From contig CM055094.1 of the NCBI GenBank assembly GCA_029204225.1, positions 15,628,928 to 15,692,927 of the forward strand: a stretch of 64,000 nt of DNA, written 5' to 3'. Position numbers and translations under genes: made by a program. Origin of the DNA: Diphasiastrum complanatum (taxonomy: Eukaryota > Streptophyta > Lycopodiopsida > Lycopodiales > Lycopodiaceae). The notes beneath the pieces were generated by a model that was not told the DNA's origin, did not search any database, and saw only the letters and a program-made list of their open reading frames with translations. Shown piece by piece: positions 1 to 23,590 of the stretch (its first letter is position 1; every line of letters begins with the position of its first letter).

Positions 1-2990
1 AAGACTCGTCAGAGTCATGGTAGGAATCATCATTTGAATCTGTGCCTGACTGCAGATCCCAAGGGTCTGTAGATGAATCGGAACTGGAGGGAGCCATATG
101 CCGTGCTAGCTCTGTTGTGTGCTCCGGCTCTCTGCTGTGTGCTCTGGCTCTGGATCCTCCCCCTGCCTCTACCTCTGCCTCTGCCTCTGCCTCTCTCCCC
201 TCCTCTGGCCCCCCTCTGCCTGCCCTGACCCCTGTGTCTACCCCTGCGTGTCTGTGTGTCAAGTGGCTGTGATTCTACGCCCTGGGATGGCCCTACCCAC
301 TGTGATGATGCCTGGCCAACGACTGCCTGTGATGCTCCACTCCTGTCTACAAAAAGCGAACTCAGCCTCCTCCTACCAGAACCTCTAGGTCTCCCTCTAG
401 GCATACGTGCAAGAATGGCTGGCTCCTCCTCTGTCTCCACATCAGGGTCCACCAGCAGGTCAGCCAAGTCATCCCCCTGTGCCTCCGCCCCCATCTCCTC
501 GTCCTCCTCCGTATCCCCCTCAACCCATTCCTCCTGATAGTCAGCCCCGAGCTCCTCTCCACCCTCCAAGCCCTCATCATCCCCCTCCTCAGCCCTATCC
601 CTCTGCTTGTCTGCCCTCCTCGAACGCCGTAAAGCCCGTGCGTCAGCCTGTGCTTGTCTATAGAACTCTCTATAGATCTCATCATCCATCTCCTCCTGCG
701 TGGGTGGTGCCTGAGGAGCAGCAGCTGCCGAATCCACCAAGCAAGTGTCAGGGTTCACCTGCAACAAAAAACAATACATTGTTGTCAGGCAAGTATTTTG
801 CAATTCATTGCATAATTCGAAAGCAATTCAATTCGTCGAAGCATAGCAAGAAACAGGGGGTAATGATGTGACTCACCTCGAGCATCTGGCCCCCTCCTCG
901 TGTGCGCCTCAACATACGGTCGTTGGTGTTCACAAACACCAATCGCCTACACTGCTCGATCAATAACCTGTTCCTCTTCTGCGTGTGATACAAGGCCCAG
1001 GTGCTCCAATTTCGCTCGCAAGCTCCTGCTGAACAGTCCTGTGCAAGGACTCTCTCGGCCAGTCGCCGCAGGTCACCTGTGTTGTGCCCGTGGTAGCCCC
1101 ACCATGTAACGGGCATGTGGGCTACGACGTGGATGGGTCGGTGGAAGTAGTCCCATCTGGCCTCCCAGATATGCGAGATCTCGCGCCTCCTGCAGTAGAC
1201 AAATTACAACAATCAGGTAACCATAGCATAAAGGAAACATATCAGACTTGAGTGAGTAACAACATACCTGTGCTCGTCCAAGGCTGACGTCAGAATCCCC
1301 TCGCCGATGCGGTCCATGAACCCGTAAATGAGACCCAGAGTGCACCCCTCACGGTCTACCAGGCGCAACACTCTGAAAATGGGTAGAAGGACCGCATCAA
1401 TCTCCTCAGCACGTGTCCAGAACTCATCACCGAACAAAGTGGATCGGAAAAACGCCGCATGTGGGACGTCCATGAACTCTCGGAAGGCCTCCCTGGAAAC
1501 CATTCGCCGCTGTGCGTCCTTCACCTTTGTCAATCGCTCTAGCACCAAGAAGTAAAACGCAACGCGTGTGGGTGCTGGCTTCTTCAGGTTTAGGTGCGAG
1601 AAGGTGCGGAATAGGGCCAGCACACGCCTCTTCCTGGTAACAAAAGTGACCAGGCGCATGGCCGTAGAAGTGATCTGCAGCACAGACATCTAGTAAAAAG
1701 TTTAGACGGTAGTTGAGATGTGTTTAGCAGCATGGAGCAGGCGTCAATCAAGATAGCATAGCAATGGAGAAACCAATACCTCTCTGATCCATGGAAGTGC
1801 ACACAGGTCATGGATAAGCGAGTCTATGCAATGTGCAGCACAGGGTGTTCACACAATGCTGGGGTGCTCCCTTGTCATAATCTCTCCCATCTGCTTGTAG
1901 TTCGAAGCGTTGTCCGTGACAACCCGAACCACATGCTCCACCCCAATGTCAACAATAACATCTCTAATAACCTCCCATATGAAATCGGCTGTGATGGCGT
2001 CACCACCTCGAGTGGCATCCATGCCACGTAGGAATACTGTGCCAAGCGGGCAAGAAACCAAGACATTGATGACGGATCGCCGACGTATGTCGGTCCATCC
2101 ATCACTCAATATCGTGCATCCATACCTGCCACAAAACACCCAAGCCCCATGCAAAAGTTGCGCCACGTGTAAACCCAAACGCATGCAATGGGTTTATGGA
2201 AACAAAGTACTTACATCTGCCAAGCTGAGCGAATGGAACTCAGCTCCCGCGTGATGGGCTCCTCCTGACGAAGCATCCTGCCTCGCAATGCCTCTCGTCT
2301 GGGAGGCGTCCATGTAGCCTCCACGGCTGCCACCTGTGCGCAAAACTCCCTGAACACCCAAGTGTCAGCAACAACAAAAGGAATGTTGCACTTGTAAAAG
2401 AACTGGCCAGAAAGTTGAGTGCACTGGGCATGCTGCTCTCTCTGCCACCCGCATCGATCAAGGGTCTGCTGTCTGGGCCTAACCTCTCTCTGCTGTGTAT
2501 ATGGCGCTCGTGGTCTAACAAGCGAAATGGATGGCTGATCTGTGGGTGTATCACTCTCTCTGGGAGGACCTGTCGAAGCATGTCCAACATCTGCCGCCGA
2601 AGAAGAGGAGGGACGAGAAGGACCCGTTGTCGCTGATCCAATCTGCTCATGTGACCCGCTCCCCTCTGAACTAAGCCCTGCTGCTGCGGGTGGAACTGGA
2701 GTGGCCTCGCCTGGACCATGCACTGCACCTAAACCCTACCCAGAACGTCCTGTACTAGCCTCTGCACCCGTAGTAGGCCGTGCTTGCCTACCTGTGAGCC
2801 CTACCTGTGAACCTGCAGCCGCTCTTGCTCCCTGTCCCTGTCCCTGTCCGGAAATCTGTGATGCACCATCGGGCCCGTACATAATGGACAACCTCTGCCT
2901 CTCCTCATCATAAATCCTAGGGCAATCAGATATGCCCGATGCCCGCCCACCCGGCCCTCTGACCCTCAGTAAGTGAGCCCTAACCTTGGT
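1..2990 (-). pseudogene. hAT transposase remnant (DUF659-type, copy A)
   Basis: Exon-like blocks on the minus strand, with boundaries set by GT/AG signals and by comparison with copy B: 2215-about 2988 (low-complexity linker, 5' truncated), 1780-about 2146 (core with the SDGWTD motif), 1268-1674 (core, with RKRRVLALFRTF), about 1114-1189 fused by a deletion to 877-1113 (dimerisation region with CERNWSTWALYHTQKRNRL), and below 756 (acidic, AT-hook and RG-rich tail). The acceptor before exon 2 reads GG instead of AG. The fused exon loses about 300 bp that copy B has. The tail shifts frame near its end, though the downstream DNA still matches the tail ending of copies B and C. It is a dead transposase gene, useful for rebuilding the family by comparison. 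Confidence 0.82.
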
Positions 2991-3063
2991 AAGTTTTATA
3001 TACTGTTTTTTTTGTGCGATTTTGGGAGCAGAAACGCGTTTCTCAGGTTTCTGTGCATCTATG
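1..3063 (-). mobile_element. hAT-like DNA transposon, copy A (5' end and most of the body; 3' end outside window)
   Basis: The interior matches copy B (5128-10259) on the opposite strand, exon by exon. The element's 5' end is placed at 3063, where the complement reads CATAGATGCAC followed by GAAACGCGTTTC. This is nearly the same as the terminus of copy C (CATAGTTGCAC). The expected 8-bp target duplication would begin TGATATGT at 3064, but its partner lies left of the window. Two deletions are visible against copy B: the start of the coding region with most of the BED finger (near 2988), and about 300 bp near 1113 joining exon 4 to exon 5. Copy A cannot be autonomous. Its 5' leader is also much shorter than that of copy B. 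Confidence 0.85.
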
Positions 3064-3115
3064 TGATATGTATACTAGTTGGTTGTGCCCGTCGATGATG
3101 GGCAATGGGCACTTA

Positions 3116-3190
3116 CCCACAAAAAGATGCACATATACATATACATAAACATATACAACACATACACATACACTGTGTGTGTGTGTGTGA
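3116..3190. repeat. Low-complexity CA/TA tract ending in (TG)n
   Basis: An alternating purine-pyrimidine stretch of ACATATACAT-like units changes into a short (TG)n run at about 3174-3189. It lies between copy A and the small element at 3235. No gene is seen here. Confidence 0.6.
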
Positions 3191-3234
3191 TTTTTTTTTG
3201 AAGTAGCAATCAATACATATTGGTTAGTCTTGAA

Positions 3235-3594
3235 CAATGTTTCATCGAAACGCGTTTCGAAAAAAGAAACGTGTTTGAAACGCCCCATTTGAAACGGGCC
3301 CGTTTCGAAACACGTTTCTTACGTTCGAACGACTGTTATAATAGTGCAAATTTTTTTGACTGAGGAAAGCCACCATACACGGTCTCTTCTTGAAATTGCA
3401 TTCTTTAAAGCATTCTCATGAAAGGATGTATCTACCTGGTACTAGTCTTTCTATGACATGTCTAAACCCCAAAGAACCCATTAAAACACATTTTCAAAAA
3501 AAAAAAATCCTAAAAAAAATCCCCGTTTCGAACCTGAACCTCCCGTTTCAAACCTGTTTCGAAACGATGTACGAAACGGACCCATGAAACATTG
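3235..3594. mobile_element. Short MITE-like element with hAT-type subterminal repeats
   Basis: A 360-bp segment has perfect 11-bp inverted ends (CAATGTTTCAT at 3235-3245; ATGAAACATTG at 3584-3594). Just inside are GAAACGCGTTTC and CGTTTCGAAACG palindromes, and near the right end an A tract at about 3499-3508, the same end layout as the larger hAT-like copies. There is no coding potential. The flanks give an imperfect 8-bp match (GTCTTGAA at 3227-3234 and CTCTTGAA at 3597-3604, offset by two bases), so the duplication is not clean. It is most likely a non-autonomous relative. Confidence 0.55.
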
Positions 3595-3604
3595 CTCTCT
3601 TGAA

Positions 3605-4232
3605 GTAGGTTAGATATTTCAATTCATGCCTATCTGTTTCTGCCAGATAACTTGCACTGTGTCAGCAAGATAAAATCTAACGAAGATAACACTACCCAAA
3701 TAAACTTTCCCAATGCGAAAGTCTTGTACCAACATTTTCAACAACGATACAAGAAACTCAGTAGAAAAAGAATCGTGTACCAAACAAGGCCAATCTAAAA
3801 ATACAGCTTTAGCTAGACCTTGGACATGTACATCCTCCTATTGGAGGAGAATTATTTTAGATCCAAAAGAATACAAGTGAGCCAAAGATGGTGAGTGGTA
3901 ACTCCCATGAGTTTTAGGGGCCCTGATAATTAACTAGTGAACTCTAGTAACAAGTATTCTAGTGCCTTAAGAGAGACCCATGTTATTCAAAATTCTATGA
4001 AGGTTAATGAGTCCTTTGGGCCCCCCTAGCACTTTACATAATTTTCGATTTATTGGAGCTCTCTGGTTCTTTTATTTAATGTTAAATGCTTTTGGGATTT
4101 CCAGTACATGCTAATGTTTGCTTTGGTGACTTGATAACTTTTGGTTATGTAAGAACTAGTTTGTTTATAGAAGCTTTTATTGAGTTTTATATGTTGATTT
4201 GTCTTTGCAGCGTCCTAACACTAGTTTTCCAG
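3605..4232. other. No gene recognised; probably UBLCP1 intron
   Basis: AT-rich sequence with no coding stretch I can assign. It ends in a pyrimidine-rich acceptor (TTTTCCAG, to 4232) of the first UBLCP1 exon seen. I looked here for ubiquitin-like domain exons and found none. Confidence 0.5.
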
Positions 4233-15247
<11,015 letters not shown>

Positions 15248-15418
15248 AAGGTCCTATTAGTGCTTCATAGTACAAGCTCCAGCTATGTATGGTCTTCAAA
15301 AGTATATCCTGTTTAAAGAGTCTCTATTCAAAGTATACACGTAAGAGTATATATAGAAAGACACTCGTGGTGTCAATAACAGTGAAGCTTGTTATCTGTG
15401 AAAGCCTTTTTTCTGGAG

Positions 15419-16132
15419 GCTGTTTGGTTATGATTGTGTTTGTTGGATCCATTGGCCTCTCCAGTTTCAGAAGCTGCTTAGTTTTAATTCTTCCATTGCA
15501 AGGAGGTTCTCAATGAAGTTGTTCTAACAGGATGCATCTAATTCTCACGCTGACAGTAGGAATTGAAGTATGTTTTTTGGTGCAAAAACAAATTCAAGTC
15601 GTGTATTTGCGTTCCCACATTTTTCTTGTGGCAGTTTCAACCTAGAAAGACAACGTATGGAATTAGCTCTTAGATATGCTCAGAATGTATGATGCTCAAC
15701 CTGTTTTGGTTGACTAGAATAGTGAGCATCACGTTATCTCTGAAATGTGCCCTGGTGATGGTGGACATCTTTCTTAGCATCAAGGTTTGGTTATAATTAT
15801 GTTCCATGGGTCCATTGGCCTTTCCAGTTTTAGAAGCTACTTAATTTGAATTCTTTCATTGCAAGCTGCTTATCAATAAACAGTCCTTCAGACAGTATGC
15901 ACCTAATTCTCGTGCTGGCAGTAGAAATTGAAATACGTCTTTGGTACAAAGACAAATGCAAGTTGTGTGGTTGCATTCCTACAATTTTCTTGTAGCAGTT
16001 TCAACCTAGAAAGACTCTTAGATATGCTCAGAGTATATGATACTCAACCTGTTTTGGTTGACTAGAATAGTGGGGATCACATCATCCCTGAAATGTGTCC
16101 CAGAGGGGTACATCTTTCGTAGTGCCAAGATT
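15419..16132 (+). repeat. Two-unit tandem duplication in the 3' flank of UBLCP1
   Basis: Two diverged copies of a unit of about 365 bp: 15419-15783 and 15784-16132. Anchors include CCATTGGCCTCTCC (15449) with CCATTGGCCTTTCC (15812), and TCAACCTGTTTTGGTTGACT in both. Small indels make the period vary from 355 to 366. The first unit starts about 170 bp after the stop codon, so it may be in the 3' UTR. Confidence 0.85.
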
Positions 16133-17089
16133 TGAAGTTTGATTCCACTTGTGTGCACGGGAAGAAACAGCAGACAAAAAACAGATGATACAACCTACAA
16201 GCTCCAAAATCCTGAAGGTATCTCAAGAGGGCCGAATAAGTGCATATTTGTGACATTCTCTGAATTAGAGTTGATAATTGTACAACAGGTCTGTTGGGAC
16301 GCCTGGTTCTTTTGGCATGTTTAATCCGTTATTTGTATGATGGGCTAGAGAAATTAGAAATAAAGTATGTAACTTTCAGTAAAATAAGAACATATTTAGT
16401 ATGCTCCGTCTTCCCAAGACCATCTTTTTAGCTCACAAGGTGTCTATGTGACCTTTTGCCATAGTGGCTTCATTGTAATGTAAGTTGCTAGATCCCAAAA
16501 AATATAGTTCGAACTTTGGGAATTTCTTGTTGGTTAGATTGCAAGCACACTATTGGCTAGGTTGTGTTGCTTGCGGATGACCATATAGTTGTTTTGGTTA
16601 AAAGGATAAACTTTGTTGGTTAAACCAATGTTAAATGACAAGGCGTATGTTAACCTAAGGTTAAAGCGTTATTTATTACCTTGAAACTTTGAACTTAGCA
16701 ACTATTTTAATTAATGCTCCACATGAATGCTGTAGCCCTCGCTATGTCTTCCAGTCTATTAAAGATTCAAACCAATTGTTTTTTTTTGCAACTTGTTAAG
16801 CTACTAGTGATTGGTTATATACAACATAGCAATGCTAGTTAGGCAATGCCAAGGGGTAAGCCCCAAAGATGTCACTTTGTAGTGGTTGGGAATCGAGCTT
16901 GCGCAATCAACATGAAACATCAATCTTGATTTTGGAAGCAATTTTGTGTCAATCTCTTCATTTGTCTTCATTTGTTTTGAATGTTTTGAGATTCTATCAT
17001 AGTGTACTTTGTTTTCAGGTTGGAGTTCGTACTCTGACAGGTTTTCACACGTACCAGCAAGTACATTCACCTTCATTAATGATTGTTCT
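16133..17089. other. No gene recognised
   Basis: AT-rich intergenic DNA between the UBLCP1 3' duplication and a Copia LTR. Short open stretches have no recognisable content. Confidence 0.5.
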
Positions 17090-17242
17090 TGTTAGATTTT
17101 CTTGCCTAGAATTGATTTAGATTGATCTAAATCTTGTGTAGATTGATAGATCGATTGTATCTAACATCCAATCCCTCTTGTGGATCAGATTAGGATCCGT
17201 TCTTGGTCCTATTTTGCAGGTTTTCACATGGTATCCGAGCCA
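17090..17242 (+). repeat. Short 5' LTR and primer-binding site of the Copia element
   Basis: TG at 17090 and TTTTCACA at 17221-17228 bound a 139-bp LTR. The primer-binding site TGGTATCCGAGCCA is at 17229-17242. The same TTTTCACA ending occurs at the putative LTR ends near 37565 and 57347. Confidence 0.65.
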
Positions 17243-19310
17243 AGTACAAGAGGATTTATTGATATTGATGGAGTCGATCCAAAACTAAGCCCAAATTAGC
17301 AAATTTTTGGAAACTAGCTAATTTTTGTGTAACGAGTTGGATTTGATAGATATTCTCAAAATTTTATCTCTCTAGAACTTAGGACCCAATTTTAGGGCAC
17401 CAATAGCCTAAAATAGCCAATTTTGGCATATATGTCCAAATAACATGATTTTGGTGTCATTTCGAAGGTCTTGAAGTTTTGGGACTTCTTCAATATAAAA
17501 TATATACCAAAATAAAAGTGTCTAGGCCTCTTTTACACGTGTGAAAGGTTAGATCCAAAACTATGTAAAACAATTGCCAATTTAGGTCTCAAACTAGCTA
17601 GGAAATGTTGACAATTTTCACAATTGCTCACATTCATCTTGATGCAATGTAAGGCCAATCTAGCCTCTCTTGTATCTAGCTTGCTCTCGTCCACCAAGAG
17701 GTTCATCCTCCTCTTCTAGGGCAATGCCATAGAGACCATGGAGTACCAAAAGTAATTTCATTCTCACTTTTCAAATGGAATAATTAGTGGATGTGAGCTT
17801 TTCATTGGCTTCTAGCAAAACTCCACCCATGAATGTCATAATGAACGATTTTGCACTTGAAATTCACAAAGATTTCACTCAATATAATGATCTAAGGTAG
17901 ACTTCTAGCACTCAAAATCCTTCTAGTCTCGGTCCAATCCAACTAGCACAAAGCTTGGTTGATGGTACAATGAGATCACTACCAATTACTCTCTAGATCT
18001 ATGATTTTTGGCAATCAACGCCCGAGAACTTATCACTCCCTATCAAGATATGAAAAGTGAATTTTTTGGGCCTGATATGAGCTTCCAAACATTTACATCA
18101 ATGATTCATTACAAGATCTAATCATTGATATGGAAACTATGAAGCTAGACTAAACAATGCACTAAAAATCTTGAGAAATGGATGTGTGTGTGAAATATAG
18201 GACAAATTCAAAGCTAGGCACTTGTAAGACAGATCCAGTATGGACTCACACGTGTGAACAACACATGCAGCCAAAAACTCAATTTGATCCCAAAAAAACT
18301 TGATGCTACCACTCACTTCTAGCTCGCCCTCTCAAAATTAGATCAAACACTCAAAACTTGCTAATTTGGGTGTGTTCAGGTGCTGGGTGCCAATTAGATA
18401 GATCAATCACAAATCTAATGTCTAGAATTAGATCTAGAATATCAAAAATTGCATCTAATTAGCAAGAACAACTTGGCAAATGATCAATATAGTTCAAGAG
18501 CAGCCTCACACATGTGTAATACTGTCAGTGTATGGACAGTGAACATAGATTACAAAATAATACTTATTGATAGCATTCAATGCAAGAAATCACAACACAA
18601 ATAGTGAAAATAACAAGGTATTGTCTCAAAATCAAGATCTCTCATCAAATCTCATAATCACAGTGATGATCTATATATAGATCAATTATATTTCAACATG
18701 GTATGCTGACTCAACAAGTCTGGCATGTGTGGGGAATGTGACACATCATCCTAGATCAACCAATAAATGCAAGATAAGCCCCCCACCTCTTTGAATCCTA
18801 TCTCGATGCCATTGCCTCACCATGATTTTGCTTGATTTGAGGTAATTTTCCTATCTTATAGGAACTTGCAAGATCAACTCCTATTGATATTTTCCAGATA
18901 TATACACACACGTGGGAACAACCTCTCACACATGGGAACCATGTCTTATTCACATGAGAATGCATGATTTATTAATAAAATGGTGCCACATGGCAATATT
19001 CTACTTGACTAGCTTCCAACTAGTTCATACATGTTGGTAACATCACTTTTGGGTTGGAGGTCTTTTCACATTTTTGCATGCATAGGCCTTGAGAAAGTGG
19101 GCCCTACTACAAAATTTCAGAAGCTCTGTTCTCACATGTGTAAAGTTGAGGTGGCAGTGTGAGGTGTCAAGCATCTCGGTCATTTGGTCTCCCTCCGTAC
19201 TGCGCTTTACAGTGCCCAATTTGGTGCATTATAGCTCAAGTTATGGCGTTTGAAATTTTGGCAGTTTTGTGAGCAAAATTGACAAAATTCGTAAATGTTC
19301 TGATTGCATC
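17243..19310 (+). other. Leader and decayed gag region of the Copia element
   Basis: No clear reading frame for 2 kb. The gag C-terminal part becomes readable only at about 19310-19510 (VIEDTDALMTLLSS, KAYENW), with a stop and frame changes. Confidence 0.45.
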
Positions 19311-21935
19311 ACCTTTCAAAATTTTATGGAGCAGATGACTGCAACTGGCTTAGTCATTGAAGATACCGATGCTTTATGACTCTATTATCGAGTGTTTCCA
19401 AGGCCTATGAAAATTGGGTCCTAGCAATTTTGATCTAGAAGAAGATCACCCTTTCAAGAATGATCTCATTACTCCAACAAGAGGAGGCTAGAAGATCTAC
19501 AACCTCCTCAGGCACAAGGTCGGATCCTCAAGCTCTATACTCCAAAAATCAGAAGTTCAGATCCAAAAAGAAGAGCAATATGCAGTCATGATCGAATTTT
19601 GATTCAAGCTCGAATTCTGGCTCTAGGTCGAATTCAGGCTCAGGGGTGAATTCAAACTCGTCATCTTTCCAACCAAAGTAGAAACTTTTCTGCATATACT
19701 GTAAGAGAACTGGACATGAGATCAAAGACTTCAAAACTTAATTCAATTATGAGAAGAAGAAGCAATTTTAACAACAAGCGAATTCTGCGTCAACCAGTTT
19801 TTCGATACAACAAGAAGAGGAAGATGAAGCAACCTTTATGACCAAGGTCGGAGAACAACAAAATATCGATTCCTGGTATCACGATTCTGGAGCAACTCAA
19901 CACATGACTCACCATCAAGACTGGTTCAAAGATTATATATCTTTCACCCACTCTCGAGTTGTGCAACTAGGAGACAACTCATCACATTCGATTCAAGTTG
20001 AAAGAACAGTCAGAATCAAATTTCAGAAAGTTGAAGTCAAGTTGTTGTCCAATGTTTTGTACGTTTCAAATCTGACTAAGAATCCGCTCTTAGTTAGTAG
20101 AATCATGGAGTCAGGTCGGGTCGTTGCACCGTATTTGACAAAACTCAGAAAGTTCTAGCTTTTAGGAGAAGAAGTGACAATCTCTACAAACTCAGCCACT
20201 GTTATTCTTTCAACAGTTAAGCTCTCCACATCTCAACTTTTGAATCATCTGATATGCTTTGGCATTTCAGATTAGGCCATTTGAATTTCAACGGTATTCA
20301 ACAAATGTTGACTCAAAAACTAGTACAAGATTTGCCTTCTGTCACGAAGCCAACTTCTCCATGTAAAAGTTGTATAATCAGCAAGCATGCTAGAAGTCCT
20401 TTCATTTCTGACTCAGTTCATACTTCCAAAGGCTTGCTAGACTTGTACATAGCGACATCTGTGGCCCGATGCAGAGTGCTTTCAAAGGGGGAGCTCTATA
20501 CCTCCTAATGTATCGATGACTTCTCTCGAAGGACTGCAACTTATTTTCTGAAGAACAAATTAGAGACATTCAAGTTCTTCACACAGTTCAAGGCGTTTGC
20601 AAAGAATCAGACCCAATGGAAGATCAAAGCTCTATGCACAGATGGAGGGAGAAAATTTATCTCCACCGAAGTTAAGGAGTTCTACAAGGGCAATGGAATA
20701 CATCAACAATTCACAACGAGCTACTCACCTCAGTCCAATGGTGTAGCTGAACGCAAGAATTGGACACTCATCAAAAGTGCCAAGAGCATGCTGGCCCATG
20801 CATCTCTTTTGAAGAAATTTTGGACATAAGCTGTTTCTACAACAACCTATCTACAAAATCGATCCATCACCAAAGCCCTGAATGGCAAGATACCTTATGA
20901 GGTGTGGACATGATCGAAATCATCACTCAAGGCTTATGCTTAAATCCCTGAAGATCTCAGGATGAAGCTGGATGACAAAAGCACAAAATCGATTTTCGTT
21001 GGCTACTCCCCAGACCACAAGGCATACAAGCTCTACAATCTAGAAACAAAAAAATCATTCACGAGAAGAGATGTCATTTTTGTGGAAGATCGATTTATCA
21101 ATTACGCTCGGAAAATTTTTGATACAGGTATGGAAGAAATTTTCAATCCATGTATCGAAAAAAACTCCAAGATCAAAAATTAGAAAATCGATATAAACAA
21201 GAAAAATGAGTCTGAACAGCAGGGGGTGAAAATTCAACCAAGAAGATCAAATCGACCAAGTCCGCCTCCATCCAGATTTATGGATGATGCAACCTACTAC
21301 TTCGTGCAGGAACCAAATATAGTTTCTGAGGTGATGTCTACACCTAATGCTGATCAATGGAAAGCAATGATGGTCACTGAATTTGATTCTTTAATAAAGA
21401 ATCAAATGTGGACAGTCACTGAGTTGCCAAAGGGAAGAATTCTGATTCCATGCAAGTGGATATTCAAGACGAAGTATGATGCTGGAAGAAGGCTGAATCG
21501 ATACAAAGCCAGGCTGGTCGCCGAAGGCTATTCCTAGATTTCATATCTGGATTATTTTGAAACCTTCAGCCCAGTCATCAAGCATGCTTCGATCCGTTTG
21601 CTACTCTCCTTTGCAGCTGCAGCAGATCTCGAAGTCCATCAAATGGATGTCCAGACGGCTTTCCTCAACGAGATCATTGAAGAAGAAATCTTTATGTCAT
21701 AACCAAAAGGATATGAGCTGAGTGGAAATCAACACCTTGTGTGCAAAATTCATAGGGCACTTTATAGACTGAAACAGTCACCCATGGCCTAATTCCGGAA
21801 AATAAATGCATTCCTTATTGAGAATGATTTTATTTCAAACTCAACAGACTCGAATGTATACTTCAAGTCTGTATCAATGTTTTTCATCATCATCACTCTC
21901 TATGTGGACATGTTTATATGTTTCTTTCCAGCATG
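19310..21935 (+). pseudogene. Copia gag-pol remnant
   Basis: Domains in order: gag tail, zinc knuckle (CIYCKRTGHEIKDFK; the last cysteine is replaced by phenylalanine), protease at about 19838 (WYHDSGATQHMT), GAG-pre-integrase at about 20254 (MLWHFRLGHLN, CKSCIISKHAR), integrase at about 20506-20910 (FIDDFSRRTATYF, TDGGRKF, GVAERKN), the integrase C-terminal segment (SIFVGYSPDHKAYKLY), and RT at about 21310-21930 (WIFKTKYD, RYKARLVAEGYS, MDVQTAFLN, TLYVDM). Several in-frame stops (at 20827, 20911, 21535, 21700 and 21790) and YVDM in place of YVDD show it is dead. Confidence 0.9.
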
Positions 21936-22469
21936 AAGTTTTTCTTCTGAAAGACTGTTACATCATATGAATTACTACTTGTGTGAATAGACTTGGAATT
22001 CAGAGAAATTCTAAGATGATTGTGTTTCAATTTCGTAAATCCAAGATAAACGGGAAATCTTTTGAAACTGAAAATGACGGTGGACCCATTGAATGATGGA
22101 GGAAAGCATCTCTCAAAAGCACAAACAATCTCAATAGCTTTGAGACGCATGCGTCCTATATCTCCTATATTTATGTCTTTCGAAGATATCCATCTGCATC
22201 TTCATTGCATACAGAAATACAAAATGGTCATTAATATACATGCAAAATGTGCCTATTTGAATGACGTTAAGACCCACGAACAATACCTTGTAAAGGTTGA
22301 CAATTTTGAAATATTGTTTTGTATATCTTCGGTCAAACACCCTTTCAATGCCATCAAAAATACAATATGCTGTCAAAATAAAAAAATTGGTCGAAATACA
22401 ATTGTCATGACATTTCATGCAAACATACTTGATTATATGCCACTGATCACTAATTGAACACATCAAATA
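21936..22469. other. No gene recognised
   Basis: AT-rich sequence between the Copia truncation point and a CACTA fragment. It may contain more CACTA decay, but I cannot assign it. Confidence 0.4.
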
Positions 22470-23035
22470 CATATACCTGTATCATCTTGTGCCAATTGTG
22501 AGACTTTCATCCGGATAATTTGCCGTCTGCGGTAAATGCCCCTCTTATAGACCTTGTGTATCTAGTGGGAAATCGCATATGTCGAATAACTGCCTGTACA
22601 TTAGTACTCTCTTCCTTCGACAAAATCCATGGTGCACGAGTTGATCTTGACCTTGACTCTTGTCCATCTTTAGTCCACAAGTGTCACATTTGAACAAAAT
22701 CTTTTAGTTCTTCAAGGACTCATGTATACAAACCTTCTGACTGATTGAAGTGTCTTTATAGTGACACTTCCACATTTTTGAAGATGTGCATAATTGGATC
22801 CAATAAATGAGTTATTTTTAATGTCGTCCAATATGGGAGTGTATAAAATATGGATAACTTTTTTCATACCCTCTATCGAAGTGGAATTTTCCGTTGCATT
22901 GTTCCATTTCTCAAGCCAATCTTTACTCGTAAATCTTTCCGGTGGAGGGCATGCCTCCACTTTGTCTCCTAGTCGACAAAAATGAGTTCTGCGAAGACTA
23001 TGGTCAAATGGAAGATATTTACGATGATCAACATA
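22470..23035 (-). pseudogene. CACTA (En/Spm) TNP2-type transposase fragment
   Basis: The minus strand reads LPFDHSLRR, then EGMKK, then with frameshifts LPYWTTLKITHLLDP and MHIFKNV, and further on STNVQAVIRHMRFPTRYT and GKLSG. These are signature pieces of the CACTA TNP2/Transposase_21 protein (LPYWxxLxxRHxLDxMHIEKNV ... PTGF ... LKSHD). Several frameshifts and stops are present. Confidence 0.75.
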
Positions 23036-23036
23036 T

Positions 23037-23498
23037 ATGACTTTCCTAAGATGTTTTGCATATCGTGCAAGGAGATTACTTCCACATATATTACTATCCA
23101 GAAGTAGAAAATCAATTGATGGTATGAAACAGTTGTCTATTTTTCATAAGTTACCTTATTGGAAGGCTTTATTGATTAATCATCTACTAGATCCTATGCA
23201 CATATTTAAAAACGTTGGTAAATCATTGTGGAACCACATCATTGACATAAAAGATAACTCAACAACTCGTAAAGATCTACAAGCGGCCGACATGAAAAGA
23301 CCCTATTGGATTCAATACACTAAAGGTGGAGATGAGATTCTACCTAGCGTGCCATGGATTCTTACAAAAGAACAACTCTCACATGTTAAACATGTTATAA
23401 AACAAATGAGAACTCCAACAGGCTATGCCTCCCTACGACATGTAGGTTTTTCCATTCAAGGAAAGATTAGAACCTCGTCTTTAACGAGAGAAAAGTAA
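23037..23498 (+). pseudogene. CACTA TNP2-type transposase fragment, opposite orientation
   Basis: The plus strand is open for 153 codons: SIDGMKQLSIFHKLPYW, LINHLLDPMHIFKNVGKSLW, then VPWILTKEQLSHVK and MRTPTGYASLRHVGFS. This is the same TNP2 region as the minus-strand fragment to its left, so two copies lie head to head. There is no start, C-terminal domain or CACTA terminus nearby. It ends just before a GA tract. Confidence 0.8.
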
Positions 23499-23514
23499 GG
23501 GCTACACACCTTCC

Positions 23515-23517
<3 letters not shown>

Positions 23518-23589
<72 letters not shown>
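23518..23589 (+). repeat. (GA)n microsatellite
   Basis: About 72 bp of uninterrupted GA directly after the CACTA fragment. Confidence 0.95.

Positions 23590-23590
<1 letters not shown>

Larger units (their letters stand above)
17090..21935 (+). mobile_element. Decayed Copia retrotransposon, truncated after the RT motif
   Basis: A short 5' LTR (17090-17228, TGTTAGATTT...TTTTCACA, 139 bp) is followed directly by TGGTATCCGAGCCA, a tRNA-Met-type primer-binding site. A decayed 2.4-kb gag region follows, then protease, GAG-pre-integrase, integrase and reverse transcriptase blocks in Copia order. The match stops at the RT LYVD motif (about 21908). RNase H and a 3' LTR are absent. Confidence 0.85.

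Noticed and set aside
3227-3604. Clean 8-bp duplication for the 3235-3594 element
   Set aside because: GTCTTGAA and CTCTTGAA match at seven of eight positions but leave two unexplained bases on the right, so I did not count it as a proven target duplication.
3605-4232. Ubiquitin-like domain exons of UBLCP1
   Set aside because: I searched all frames for the expected ubiquitin-like segment and found nothing. A stop at 4222-4224 also closes the frame upstream of the exon at 4233.
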